In this document: positions 23,480 through 32,782 of the stretch, in pieces
Numbering within the stretch: position 1 is the stretch's first letter
Layout of the letters: the number at the start of each line of letters is the position of its first letter
Origin: an uncultured Saprospiraceae bacterium
GTDB lineage: Bacteria > Bacteroidota > Bacteroidia > Chitinophagales > Saprospiraceae
NCBI GenBank assembly: GCA_937139495.1
Contig: CAKZQC010000048.1
Location: 1 to 64,000 of the forward strand
Direction of reading: 5' to 3'
DNA length: 64,000 bases
Notes under the pieces: model-generated
Databases searched by the model: none
What the model saw: only the letters and a program-made list of their open reading frames with translations
Told to the model about the DNA's origin: nothing
Made by a program: the position numbers and the translations under genes

Positions 23480-24937
23480 ATGAATTTATTGAAATTAAGT
23501 TGGAAATATCTTACTGCAAGCAAACTCTCTAGCCTATTAAGTATCATCTTGGTAGCCTTGGGCGTGAGTTTGACTTCTATTTTATTCTTGCTCAACAAAC
23601 AGTTTAGCGACCGCCTGTACAATAATATTGCAGGAATTGACCTCGTAGTTAGTGCCAAAGGCAGCCCTTTGCAAATGATTATGTCGTCGGTCTATCAGAT
23701 TGATAACCCTACGGGAATTATTCCACTCACAGAGTCATTTGTCGTTACTAAAAACCCCTTTGTAGAAAAAGCCATTCCGCTCGCTATGGGCGATAATTAC
23801 AAAGGATACCGCATTATTGGTACCGATAGCCAGTATGTAGCTCACTATGGTGCCAAAATCGCCACAGGCAGAGCGATACAGCAAGATTTAGAGGTATTGG
23901 TCGGTTCGAGAGCCGCCAAAAAACTAAACCTAAACATAGGCGATACTTTTTATGGCTCGCACGGATTGATAGAAGATGGTGGCGAGCTGCATGATGCACA
24001 CCAATATAAAGTCGTTGGGGTATTGGCGGAAAGCCAAACCGTAGTCGATCAATTAATTGTGACCAATGTAGCAAGTGTGTGGAGAATGCACGAAGGGCAT
24101 GATCACGACCATGAGGGCGAACATGGACATGGCGATGAACACGAAGGACACGACCACGCTACGCACGATGACCACGAACGACACGACCACGAAGGGCACG
24201 ATGACCACGAAGGGCACGACCACGCAACGCACGATGACCACGAAGGGCACGACCACGCAACGCACGATGACCACGAAGGACATGACCACGCTACGCACGA
24301 TGACCACGAAGGACATGACCACGCTACGCCAGTTGCAGAAAAACCACTAGCACCTATCAGTTCCGAAGGAAAAAGTGTCAGTGCCTATTTAGTTACTTAC
24401 AAAAAAGATGGCAACGGCAATGCCTCTGCTAGAGCGTTTGTAGAGTGCAGTCAAATTATTGATAAATATGGCAAATCAATGGGCTATGCCAAACCATCTA
24501 TTCAGCTACAGCGCTTACTAGAAATGACTGGCGTTGGTATTGGTTTTCTGAAAGGCTTGGCATTTATTATTATCTTTATTTCTGCACTGAGTATGTTTAT
24601 TTCGCTCTTTACTTCGCTCAAAGACCGCAAATACGAAATTGCTTTGATGCGTGTAGGCGGTGCTTCTCGTACCAAGATATTTTTGATGATTGTACTCGAA
24701 GGTCTTATGTTAGCAGCTATTGGCTTAATTGTAGGACTCACTATCAGCCACATTGGTATGCAATTGATGGCAGCCACCTTAGAAGAGAATTATAAATACA
24801 CGTTTACTGGAGCCTTATTTTTGATACAAGAACTTTGGTTAATCATTGGTACGCTAATCGTTGGTTTTTTGGCGGCTGTCGTTCCAGCTATTCAAGCTTA
24901 CTTAACTGATATTTCTACTACTCTATCTAGCAAATAA
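23480..24937 (+). CDS. FtsX/MacB-type ABC permease with histidine-rich loop
   Basis: Permease of 485 residues: N-terminal TM (LLSIILVALGVSLTSILFLL), a periplasmic MacB_PCD-like domain, and three C-terminal TMs with the FtsX signature KDRKYEIALMRVGGASRTKIF. Residues ~204-283, within the periplasmic domain, are almost only His, Asp, Glu and Gly. They include repeated EGHDHATHDDH units (11 residues, 33 bases), suggesting binding of Zn, Ni, Co or Cu ions. No ATPase gene is adjacent, so the nucleotide-binding partner must be elsewhere. Lipoprotein or metal handling is an inference. Confidence 0.8.
   Translation: MNLLKLSWKYLTASKLSSLLSIILVALGVSLTSILFLLNKQFSDRLYNNIAGIDLVVSAKGSPLQMIMSSVYQIDNPTGIIPLTESFVVTKNPFVEKAIPLAMGDNYKGYRIIGTDSQYVAHYGAKIATGRAIQQDLEVLVGSRAAKKLNLNIGDTFYGSHGLIEDGGELHDAHQYKVVGVLAESQTVVDQLIVTNVASVWRMHEGHDHDHEGEHGHGDEHEGHDHATHDDHERHDHEGHDDHEGHDHATHDDHEGHDHATHDDHEGHDHATHDDHEGHDHATPVAEKPLAPISSEGKSVSAYLVTYKKDGNGNASARAFVECSQIIDKYGKSMGYAKPSIQLQRLLEMTGVGIGFLKGLAFIIIFISALSMFISLFTSLKDRKYEIALMRVGGASRTKIFLMIVLEGLMLAAIGLIVGLTISHIGMQLMAATLEENYKYTFTGALFLIQELWLIIGTLIVGFLAAVVPAIQAYLTDISTTLSSK
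24089..24328 (+). repeat. His-rich in-frame repeat region
   Basis: Imperfect tandem 33-base units encoding EGHDHATHDDH, at least four close copies plus degenerate ones, embedded in the permease gene. Units differ by a few, mostly synonymous, bases. Confidence 0.85.
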
Positions 24938-24953
24938 AACCTAGCACCTCTCT

Positions 24954-26054
24954 ATGCACTTACAGACCTTACAATTGACTAATTTCAAGAATTATGCGAG
25001 CGAAAAACTAGAATTTTCGGCTCAACTCAATTGTATTGTTGGCAAGAATGGCATGGGCAAAACTAATATTTTAGATGCTATTTATTATCTCTGTTTGTGC
25101 AAAAGTCATTTCAGTATTATTGATAGAATGATTGTGCGACATGAGCAAGATTTTTTTAGGTTAGAAGGAGTCTTTGAGCAACAGCAAAAGGAAACAATTG
25201 TCGTCAAATACGACAAACGCAAGAAAGTAATCGAGCGAAACAAAGCCGCTTACACGACACTTGCCGAACATATTGGGCTGTTGCCTGTCATTATGATAAC
25301 GCCCGACGACACGCTACTGATTACAGAAGGCAGCGAAAATCGTCGCAAGTTTATGGATTTGTTTTTGGTGCAATCTGATAGTCAATATTTGACGGCATTG
25401 ATGCAATACAACAAGCTGTTATTGCAACGCAATACTTTCTTAAAGCAAGCTAAACACCCACTAGAAATAGATTTCAATTTGTTAGAAATATACAACCAAC
25501 AATTGTTGGCTCCAGCCCAATATATCTATGAACAACGGAAGGAGTTTAACGCTCAACTACGTCCGCTTTTTCAGCAATATTATCAGGCGATAGCAGGCAA
25601 TAACGAGGTGGTAGATTTTAGTTATGAATCGCAATTGCACGAAGATTCTTTGATTAATTTGTTTGCTCAATCGCAAGAAAAAGATGCGTGGCTACAACGC
25701 ACCACCAAAGGAGTACACAAAGACGATTTGAAATTAATTATTGATGGCTATCCTGTCAAAAAATTTGCTTCGCAAGGACAGCTCAAATCCTATCTGCTGG
25801 CACTCAAATTAGGACAATACGAACTCCTTCGACAGTCGATTGGTCGTCCTCCACTCCTATTATTGGATGATATTTTTGACAAATTGGATAGCAATCGAGT
25901 AAAACATTTGCTCACACTACTGCTCCAAAAAGAATTTGGTCAAGTATTTATTACCGATACGCATTTGGATCGAATTGCTACGATTGTAGCCAAAATGAGT
26001 AGCGATTTCAAGCAATTTGAGATTGTAGAAGGCACTGCTATCTCTGCTACTTAG
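24954..26054 (+). CDS. recF: DNA replication and repair protein RecF
   Basis: RecF of 366 residues: N-terminal LTNFKNYASEKLEF, Walker A GKNGMGKT at 30-37, ITPDDTLLITEGSENRRKFMD, FASQGQLKSYLLALKL (signature) and the Walker B/D-loop LLLLDDIFDKLDSNR. RecF loads RecA at gaps through RecOR. The gene is at normal length and starts 16 bases after the permease stop; co-transcription is possible without functional meaning. Confidence 0.93.
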   Translation: MHLQTLQLTNFKNYASEKLEFSAQLNCIVGKNGMGKTNILDAIYYLCLCKSHFSIIDRMIVRHEQDFFRLEGVFEQQQKETIVVKYDKRKKVIERNKAAYTTLAEHIGLLPVIMITPDDTLLITEGSENRRKFMDLFLVQSDSQYLTALMQYNKLLLQRNTFLKQAKHPLEIDFNLLEIYNQQLLAPAQYIYEQRKEFNAQLRPLFQQYYQAIAGNNEVVDFSYESQLHEDSLINLFAQSQEKDAWLQRTTKGVHKDDLKLIIDGYPVKKFASQGQLKSYLLALKLGQYELLRQSIGRPPLLLLDDIFDKLDSNRVKHLLTLLLQKEFGQVFITDTHLDRIATIVAKMSSDFKQFEIVEGTAISAT

Positions 26055-26207
26055 CACAAAAAAAAGGAGCATTTATTGCTAAACGCCGCTTGATTAATAT
26101 AGAAGTTGTTTAAGGATTAACTTAGTGGAAAAACACTCTTAAGTAAGTGGATATTCTTAAAAAAATATTGAGAAGGCAATAGAAAATTATTATCGGAAGT
26201 CTAACGT

Positions 26208-26840
26208 CTAGCTGTTCATTTTACCGATATTAGTCCAAAGCATAGCTGCTCCAATAATCAAAGCCAGAAAAGCAATGGTCATCAAGATAACTGATATATA
26301 AATCCCTAAAAATACGCCAACGATGGCAAGAAATAACAGTATCGCTCCTATCAATGCACTAATATGATTTTGAGAAGAAGCATCACTTGAGTGATGAAGC
26401 TTTTGGATACCCAACAGGGTGAAAATCAGTGCAATAACATTCATAACACCTCCTACTGCCGCCGATACCATCAAGGATATAATAAAACCACCCAACCCGA
26501 TAAGACCTGACAAACCCAATACTACGGCAGCCGTCAGAAACAGTAATAAAACGACAATACCAAAAAGCCATAAGCCCGTATTTAAGGGCGGCTCAAAACC
26601 TTGTTTCTTTGTTATTTTGTACCATTGTCTTTTTTGTTGCTTTTGCTGACGGCTGGCTTTTCGCTGTTGTTTGCGTGCCGCTTTGCTGCTCTTAGGTGTT
26701 TCTTTCTTTTTTTTGCTTACAGGTGGTACCACTCCTGCCAATAATTGATTATCAATAGCAGATACCGTAGATTGAGCCACTAGTGGAGAATTAGGTAACA
26801 GAAAAAATCCAATCAATAAAGTAAAAAAAAGTAATCGCAT
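26208..26840 (-). CDS. Secreted/membrane protein with Lys-rich linker, unknown
   Basis: Protein of 210 residues. The start at 26840 gives the signal-like segment RLLFFTLLIGFFLLPNSPLVAQ. A strongly basic stretch (SKKKKETPKSSKAARKQQRKASRQQKQQKRQW, given in part) follows, then four hydrophobic segments with Gly-rich FGIVVLLLFLTAAVVLGLSG. It resembles Bacteroidota small membrane proteins with a DUF4190-like look; no firm family. Confidence 0.55.
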   Translation of the reverse strand: MRLLFFTLLIGFFLLPNSPLVAQSTVSAIDNQLLAGVVPPVSKKKKETPKSSKAARKQQRKASRQQKQQKRQWYKITKKQGFEPPLNTGLWLFGIVVLLLFLTAAVVLGLSGLIGLGGFIISLMVSAAVGGVMNVIALIFTLLGIQKLHHSSDASSQNHISALIGAILLFLAIVGVFLGIYISVILMTIAFLALIIGAAMLWTNIGKMNS

Positions 26841-26952
26841 AATACTCGTGTTTTTTGTAGGTAATGAAGTTGTTGTGTAATAAAGGTTATTACAATTCCA
26901 CACAACAAATTGTTTATGGGTTGGAGCACGCTCCAAAAATAATAGCTACCTA

Positions 26953-28083
26953 CTAACGCACCGATCTTCCTTTCCAGTCATATTTTTTCTGCAAAAGACT
27001 CCAAGTACCTACTATCAAAATATACACCCAATGATAGATTAAAGAAGGTATAAAATACCGCATCAGTCCTGCTCGACCAAAAAACCGAGCCATCATACCC
27101 AGAAAAAAATAGTCGGCTATTGCCTTGCAGGCAAACAACAACAATCCATACCAGCCATAACTTGTATCGACAACAACCGCTAACAAAAAATGGACAAAGA
27201 TTGCCCAACAAAACAACCAAACGACTGCTAAAATTGCTTTGGTTTGCCAACTTTGATAACTCCCTGATTTGGTAGCCCACCGCAAGCGTTGACTCAAAAA
27301 ACTAGCAAAAGTAGGTTTCGCCTGTGTGTACGTTTGTGCCATTGATTGTTTCAAATAAGCCAGTCCATCGGGATACTTTTTTACAATTTTTTCCATCAAT
27401 AACATATCGTCGCCTGATGCCAAATGTTCGACGCCTGCATATCCGTTTACTTCTTCAAATACTTGGCGACGATAGCACAAATTGGCGCCATTGCAGAGAT
27501 ACATAAACTCTCCCTGAATCCCTGCCCCTGATACGCCCATCATACCCATAAAATCAAGCGTTTGAAAGTATTCAAAAATGCTTTTTTCGTGCTGAAAAGA
27601 AACAGGAGCTGCCAACATTTGAGGCTCATGAACAGCACAAAAAGACATTAAGTAACTCAACCAATCTTCCTTCATCGTACAGTCTGCATCCGTTGTGACA
27701 ATCCATTCACTTTCAGCCTTGCTTATCGCTAGCGTTAGTGCTTGTTTTTTGCCTGTGCTGCCTTTCGGCAAATGCAATAACTGCACCCTTGGGAAAAATT
27801 GTGTAATCAATTCGGCTGTTTCATCTTCGGAGTGGTCGTTGACCACTATTATTTGCAGCAATTCCGCAGGATAAGACTGCTTCTGAATTGCCCCAAGGCA
27901 ATCCAATATGTTATCTGCTTCGTTGCGTGCCGCTATGACTATGCTTACCGTAGCCTTGGCTGCTGCCTTGGTCAGCGGTTTGTCATAGATAGGTATTTGT
28001 CGCCAATAGTAGATATACAGCCCTATGATAGTAGCATAAGCAACACCTAACAGCACACTAAAAACACAAAATATTCCTATCAT
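26953..28083 (-). CDS. Membrane-anchored GT2 glycosyltransferase
   Basis: Processive-type family 2 glycosyltransferase of 376 residues. An N-terminal TM is followed by VSIVIAARNEADNILDCL, VVNDHSEDET, DADCTMKEDWL (metal-binding DxD), SGDDMLL and the acceptor motif QRLRWATKSGSYQSW, with three C-terminal TMs. The likely role is transfer of sugar from a nucleotide-sugar to a lipid or polysaccharide at the inner membrane. It is followed in the same direction by the small membrane protein at 26208-26840; a link is not established. Confidence 0.85.
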   Translation of the reverse strand: MIGIFCVFSVLLGVAYATIIGLYIYYWRQIPIYDKPLTKAAAKATVSIVIAARNEADNILDCLGAIQKQSYPAELLQIIVVNDHSEDETAELITQFFPRVQLLHLPKGSTGKKQALTLAISKAESEWIVTTDADCTMKEDWLSYLMSFCAVHEPQMLAAPVSFQHEKSIFEYFQTLDFMGMMGVSGAGIQGEFMYLCNGANLCYRRQVFEEVNGYAGVEHLASGDDMLLMEKIVKKYPDGLAYLKQSMAQTYTQAKPTFASFLSQRLRWATKSGSYQSWQTKAILAVVWLFCWAIFVHFLLAVVVDTSYGWYGLLLFACKAIADYFFLGMMARFFGRAGLMRYFIPSLIYHWVYILIVGTWSLLQKKYDWKGRSVR

Positions 28084-28210
28084 AGTTGTTATTCTTTTTT
28101 AAAATTATGAATTACCCCGCTAAATTTCTATCTTAGTTAGTAAATTGCTTGCTGTAACCTTCCCATTCCTTATTCCCTTATCTACTTATATATGCTACAA
28201 AAGTAATGTT

Positions 28211-28918
28211 ATGCTCAAAACATTTACCATATTCTTCTTAATCTTTCATATATCGGTCGGATACGCTCAAGAATCCCTCTTCTACAAAGATGCCGTCCAA
28301 CTTGCTGCTCGCTTGGTCGAAGAGCAACCCTCAGAGCAGATTCCACAAGAACTGATACATAGTATTGAAGACGCACTAGCAACACTTTCGGAAAGTAATT
28401 CGAGTGCTGCCAATGCTGTCATTTACAAATATAACATTCACCCAATGGCTAGTACCAATACTAGCAATATTCGACTGGTGGTAGATAAAGGCGTAACTTG
28501 GGTCAATGATCTAAAAAAAACACCTATTCACGAAGTTTTTTTAGACAAAGAATTATTTAACATCAAAGAAGGCAATTCTACCGATGATTTTATTGTGCTA
28601 GAGCTGCACGCCAATAGCCCACTCAATATGAAGCACGTTGCCAATGAAGTATCGGTGGTCAATGATATTTGGATGGTCGAAATTCCTGTAGAAAAAAAGG
28701 ACGGTAGTGACATTCAAATCAAAAAAATACCCAATGGTTTTTTGTTTACTTTCGCTTACAAATTCACCAATTGTGAGATTGGCTGCGAAGAAGCCCATTA
28801 TTGGGAATTTAGTGTTACGAATGGTGATGAAATAGATTTTATAGGCGAATATGGAGCAGATTTGCCCACACTCAAAAAGAAAGACTTATTTACCATCATC
28901 ACCCCTAGCAAACTTTAG
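28211..28918 (+). CDS. Secreted protein of unknown function
   Basis: Protein of 235 residues. The start at 28211 gives a signal peptide (LKTFTIFFLIFHISVGYAQ). The mature part has NIRLVVDKGVTWVNDLKK, a KKDG turn and a cysteine pair in FTNCEIGCEEAHYWEFSV. It is not recognised. A strong terminator hairpin follows at 28985-29015. Confidence 0.55.
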   Translation: MLKTFTIFFLIFHISVGYAQESLFYKDAVQLAARLVEEQPSEQIPQELIHSIEDALATLSESNSSAANAVIYKYNIHPMASTNTSNIRLVVDKGVTWVNDLKKTPIHEVFLDKELFNIKEGNSTDDFIVLELHANSPLNMKHVANEVSVVNDIWMVEIPVEKKDGSDIQIKKIPNGFLFTFAYKFTNCEIGCEEAHYWEFSVTNGDEIDFIGEYGADLPTLKKKDLFTIITPSKL

Positions 28919-28984
28919 AAACGCTATCAATAATTTTCAAAAAAAACAAAAAAGCCAATCGCTTTTACTGAACATACTATTCAC

Positions 28985-29015
28985 CTAATTGTTATTCTTA
29001 ACAATTAGGTTTTTC
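28985..29015 (+). terminator. Rho-independent terminator
   Basis: Perfect 11-bp stem CCTAATTGTTA / TAACAATTAGG, loop TTCT, then five T. It ends transcription of the secreted-protein gene 17 bases before the pdxH start, so it could also attenuate pdxH. Confidence 0.75.
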
Positions 29016-29031
29016 TTATAGACAATACACC

Positions 29032-29700
29032 ATGCAATCAACAGAAGAAAACATAGACCAACTCGAAGACATACGCAAAGAATATACACTACATTCGTTG
29101 GATCAATCTGATGTAGCTAAAGAACCCATCCAACAATTTAGAATTTGGATGGAAGCAGCACTCAAAAGCAAAATAGAAGAACCAACTGCCATGACCTTAG
29201 CTACGGCTTCTATAGATGGATTGCCCGATGCACGTATCGTGCTGCTCAAAGGCATAACAACAGAGGGTTTCCGCTTCTACACCAATTACGACAGCACCAA
29301 AGGCAAAGCCATAGAAGAAAACAACCAAGTTGCTTTGGTATTCCATTGGTCGCCCTTGCAGCGTCAAGTGCGCATTCTCGGCACTGCCGAAAAACTATCG
29401 GAAGCAGACTCTGAAGAATACTATCATTCTAGACCTAAAGGCAGTCAAATTGGAGCTTGGGCATCGCCTCAGAGTGAGGAAATCCTTGACCGTGATATAT
29501 TGGAACAAAAAGCAGCTTTCCTAGAGGATAAATACACCGATGAACAGCAACTTCCCAAACCAACGAATTGGGGTGGTTATTTGGTCAAGCCTACCAAGGT
29601 AGAATTTTGGCAAGGTCGTGCCAGCCGTTTGCATGATCGTATTGCATACGAATGGCAGGCAGAAGAACAAGCATGGAAAATTGTTCGTTTAGCTCCTTAG
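29032..29700 (+). CDS. pdxH: Pyridoxamine 5'-phosphate oxidase
   Basis: FMN-dependent PNP/PMP oxidase of 222 residues, the last step of PLP synthesis and salvage. Family segments are AMTLATASIDGLPDARIVLLK, GFRFYTNYDSTKGKAI, RQVRILGTAEKLS, SRPKGSQIGAWASPQS and the C-terminal WQGRASRLHDRI. Length and start are typical. Confidence 0.95.
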   Translation: MQSTEENIDQLEDIRKEYTLHSLDQSDVAKEPIQQFRIWMEAALKSKIEEPTAMTLATASIDGLPDARIVLLKGITTEGFRFYTNYDSTKGKAIEENNQVALVFHWSPLQRQVRILGTAEKLSEADSEEYYHSRPKGSQIGAWASPQSEEILDRDILEQKAAFLEDKYTDEQQLPKPTNWGGYLVKPTKVEFWQGRASRLHDRIAYEWQAEEQAWKIVRLAP

Positions 29701-29721
29701 GGAGTTAAACCCACACACCCC

Positions 29722-29758
29722 AAAAAAAAAGCCACTCTCACCTTTCGGCAAGAGCAGC
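29722..29758 (-). terminator. Rho-independent terminator of the BIG_2 gene
   Basis: Read on the minus strand: stem GCTCTTGCC / GGTGAGAGTGGC (with G-U pairs) closed by a GAAA tetraloop, followed by nine T. It lies ~50 bases after the stop of the lipoprotein gene. Confidence 0.7.
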
Positions 29759-29806
29759 TATTCACATTTTCAAATCTTAAATATTGCTCCTAAGAGCAAA
29801 TAAATA

Positions 29807-31279
29807 TTATTGTACCGTCACATTGATTGTTTCGGAGAATGTACCGTGGCAAACTGTAATAACAGCAGTACCACCACTGAAGGCAGTTCCCGAAATTTCA
29901 CCATTGGAATCAACGTCTGCTACCTGAACATTATCAGAACAATAGACCAAATTAGCAGCCGAAATAGTATTGCCTTGAGCATCTACTACGTTTGCTTGAA
30001 TTTGTGCATTTTGTCCGAAAGATACAGTTACTGCATTTGAGCTAGTCAAATCAACGCCCGTAGCGTTGGCTACTGCTGTACCACAAGCACAACCACTACC
30101 GCCACCAGAACCAATAGCAACCGATACACTTGCTGCACCTGTAATAGTTGCATCTGTTTTGTCTTCTGCCAATAGTACGGTCAATAGACCAATTTGAGCA
30201 TTTGATTTCATGGTTACTTTACCATTGGCATCTACTGTAGCGATGTCAAAAAGGCTAAAACCATAAGTTGGAATACTCCAATTAACATTAGTTGTAGCTA
30301 CACCTGTACCCAAAACCAATTCACCATTCTGACGAACTACATCGTACTTCATTACCGTAAAGGTCTTGTTGCCACCTGCAGGAATAGCTGCCGTGAATGG
30401 ATCTACTACCAATACTTTGTCTGGATAAACATTCGCTTCGGCAGTACCAATGATACCATCTGCCATTGCTCTAATTTTGGTTGTACCAACAGCTTTAGCC
30501 GTTACAATTCCACTTGCGTCAATGGTTGCAATTGAGTTATCTTCTACTGACCACTGAATGTTTGCACTTACTTCTTGATTATCCAAGTCGTATGCCTTGG
30601 CAGTATAAGTAGCCGTTTCGTTTTTGAGCATATCTTTAGCATCTGGCGACACTACGATACGTGCAATCGGCAACTTGATTTGAGGAACTCCCAATACCGC
30701 AACTGGCACGATATAAGTAGCACCAATACCAGGTGCTTCTACTGTAATCTGGCAGTTTCCTGCTCCTACAAAAGAAACATTGCCTGTACTAGACACTGTC
30801 GCTACGCTGGTATTGCTAGAAGTATAGCTATAGGTAGTACTTCCAGTACCCAAATAAACTGCATTGAGCTGAATATCAGGAAATTCAGTATCGACCAAAA
30901 TAGCTGATGGTGCTACTGAAAATGCTGATACGCCCTGTATTTGCAAAGGAGCTTCTGTTGTCAAAGTCGAGCTTCCGACCTTCACAGACGCCTTAATTGT
31001 AGCTGTTCCCACGCTAGCGATTGAGGCTTGTCCATTGCTACCAATGGTCACGATACTGTTATCTGAACTAGTCCAAGTAACATCTGTAGCGGCTGTTCTA
31101 GTGCCTTTGTCGTCAATCAATGCCGCTGTATAAGTTATGTTGGCATTAGGTTGAGCGTTAATTGCTCCGTTTTCGATAACCAAAATTTGGTTGGTATCGT
31201 TATCGTCGCCTGTTTTATCACAAGCAGCAAATCCTACTACTAGTAATAGCAAAAATAATACATTAGAAAAAATCTTCAT
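29807..31279 (-). CDS. Lipoprotein with bacterial Ig-like (BIG_2) repeats
   Basis: Lipoprotein of 490 residues: signal peptide with lipobox VGFAAC, then about five BIG_2 Ig-like domains. Each contains the hallmark W-S/D-N-S/I-T-x-G pattern, for example VTWTSSDNSIVTIGSNGQASIASVGTA and IQWSVEDNSIATIDASG. A GSGGGSGCACG linker joins the last domains. It is probably exposed on the outer membrane as an adhesive or structural protein. It stands alone, with a terminator downstream. Confidence 0.85.
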   Translation of the reverse strand: MKIFSNVLFLLLLVVGFAACDKTGDDNDTNQILVIENGAINAQPNANITYTAALIDDKGTRTAATDVTWTSSDNSIVTIGSNGQASIASVGTATIKASVKVGSSTLTTEAPLQIQGVSAFSVAPSAILVDTEFPDIQLNAVYLGTGSTTYSYTSSNTSVATVSSTGNVSFVGAGNCQITVEAPGIGATYIVPVAVLGVPQIKLPIARIVVSPDAKDMLKNETATYTAKAYDLDNQEVSANIQWSVEDNSIATIDASGIVTAKAVGTTKIRAMADGIIGTAEANVYPDKVLVVDPFTAAIPAGGNKTFTVMKYDVVRQNGELVLGTGVATTNVNWSIPTYGFSLFDIATVDANGKVTMKSNAQIGLLTVLLAEDKTDATITGAASVSVAIGSGGGSGCACGTAVANATGVDLTSSNAVTVSFGQNAQIQANVVDAQGNTISAANLVYCSDNVQVADVDSNGEISGTAFSGGTAVITVCHGTFSETINVTVQ

Positions 31280-31510
31280 GTTTTTGAATTAAAGTTAGTT
31301 ATCAAAAATGTACTCTAAGTAATAAAAAACTACTTGAAGTAACACTTTCAAAAGTTTATAATGAAATTAGATAAGTCCTTGTCGACAGGAATCTATTCTG
31401 CCCCTTTTCCAAAACTATGCCATCTTTTTTATTATTTCTTTAACCAAAACAATGAACTTTTTGTCTAACTAATCATTTAACCGCTAGTTAATGCTACCCC
31501 ACTTATACAC

Positions 31511-32215
31511 TTAACACCTTGCTTTTTTCTTTTTGTGTCCCACTCTACCGCTATCTATTGTCTTTTGGATATAATCTTTCGCCAAAGGAACTTTACAGGC
31601 AGTTCCATTCATATCGACCGATACTTTTCCGACTTTTTCGGCAGCAGCTAGTGCTTGACCACTCAAAGGAGCGATTCCACCCACAGCAATAATAAAATTA
31701 TTCATTACATAACGTACTCGATTAGGAGCGGCGTGTATTTCTTTTTTGGCTCTTTCGAGCAATAATTCAATTGTATTGATTGGCAACTCCTCATCGGCAT
31801 TAGTTACAATCCAGCTACTCAATGTACCCCAGCCAGTAGCTTGTATATTAGGCTGTTGCTGGTCTATCCATTGGAGTCCCAACTCCCAACCAAAAGGGCT
31901 ATCTGCGGCTATCCATGGCACCGTAAATTCGCTAATCATGTACCAATTTGCTTGGGAAGCCCATTGTTCTAGCGTCGTTTTATTTATTTTTTTTTCGTCT
32001 GCCATCAAGCCTGCCAAATACATCGCATCAACATTTTGAGTATCAAAGAGCTGCAATGCCAAAGCGTGATTTTTCTTAGTCTGTTTCAGTATTTTTTTGA
32101 GATCGCCTACTTTGACACCAAAAAAATTGCCCGTAGCACCGTGCTTAGTATAAGTATTTTTGGTGCGTTCGTTGCCATACTCCGCTAACAATTGCATTAC
32201 TTCTTGTAGATTCAT
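31511..32215 (-). CDS. DNA alkylation repair protein (AlkD-like)
   Basis: HEAT-like-repeat alkylation-repair family protein of 234 residues. N-terminal features are YGNERTKNTYTKHGATGNFFGVKVGDLKKI; the middle contains VDAMYLAGLMADEKK and WYMISEFTVPWIAA. Family members excise alkylated bases or bind damaged DNA. It follows the MarR gene by 9 bases, so expression may be controlled by that regulator. Confidence 0.85.
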   Translation of the reverse strand: MNLQEVMQLLAEYGNERTKNTYTKHGATGNFFGVKVGDLKKILKQTKKNHALALQLFDTQNVDAMYLAGLMADEKKINKTTLEQWASQANWYMISEFTVPWIAADSPFGWELGLQWIDQQQPNIQATGWGTLSSWIVTNADEELPINTIELLLERAKKEIHAAPNRVRYVMNNFIIAVGGIAPLSGQALAAAEKVGKVSVDMNGTACKVPLAKDYIQKTIDSGRVGHKKKKARC

Positions 32216-32224
32216 TTGCTTTTT

Positions 32225-32677
32225 TTATTCCGTTCGCATTTTATCCAACAAATCAGACAAAAGATTTGCCTCTTCATCATTCAGATTAATTATATCCTGA
32301 TCATTGTCCATCAAGCCTGCTATTCTTTCCAATAAGACAATTCCTTCCGCTGTAATCATTACATCGACCCTACGTCTATCTACTTTACAAGCCTTGCGCT
32401 CTACCAATCCTTTCAACTTTAGTTTATCGACCAATCTAGACGCATTAGAAGTTTTGTCGATCATTCGTTCTATCAGCAACTTGACTGTGGCAGGTTCAGG
32501 ATGCATTCCTTTTAGTATGCGCAAAATATTATATTGCTGCATCGAAAGCCCAAAAGGTTTGAGCATTCGTGCCTGTTTGGCAGAAAGCCAAGAACCTGAA
32601 AACAATAAATTGACAATTGCTTTAATTTGCGGGTTGACAAACGGTTTTGTTTGATTTATTTCTTCTTCTATTTTCAT
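32225..32677 (-). CDS. MarR-family transcriptional regulator
   Basis: Winged-helix regulator of 150 residues: QQYNILRILKGMHPEPATVKLLIERMIDKTSNASRLVDKL forms the HTH, and KVDRRRVDVMITAEG the wing. It is the first gene of a two-gene operon with the AlkD-like protein. An inverted repeat at 32758-32782, 80-105 bases upstream of its start, could be its operator. Confidence 0.88.
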   Translation of the reverse strand: MKIEEEINQTKPFVNPQIKAIVNLLFSGSWLSAKQARMLKPFGLSMQQYNILRILKGMHPEPATVKLLIERMIDKTSNASRLVDKLKLKGLVERKACKVDRRRVDVMITAEGIVLLERIAGLMDNDQDIINLNDEEANLLSDLLDKMRTE

Positions 32678-32757
32678 CTGTGCTTCATGTTTGTATGATA
32701 AGATCTATACTTTATTCAAAGTACAGTCACAATATATACAACTACATTTAAAGCACC

Positions 32758-32782
32758 AACACTAAATATAATTTTTAGTGTT
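32758..32782. promoter_or_regulatory. Inverted repeat, terminator or MarR operator candidate
   Basis: AACACTAAA and TTTAGTGTT form a perfect 9-bp inverted repeat with a 7-base A/T spacer. It begins at the stop codon of the HTH-lipoprotein gene and precedes the MarR gene on the minus strand. The weak T-tract makes a protein-binding site at least as likely as a terminator. Confidence 0.45.

Noticed and set aside
24089..24328. Regular direct repeats resembling a CRISPR or minisatellite
   Set aside because: They are in-frame 33-base units inside the permease gene, coding for a His-rich loop.
26055..26207. Possible additional MITE between recF and the next gene
   Set aside because: Some palindromic flavour, but no clear inverted ends or match to the three families.
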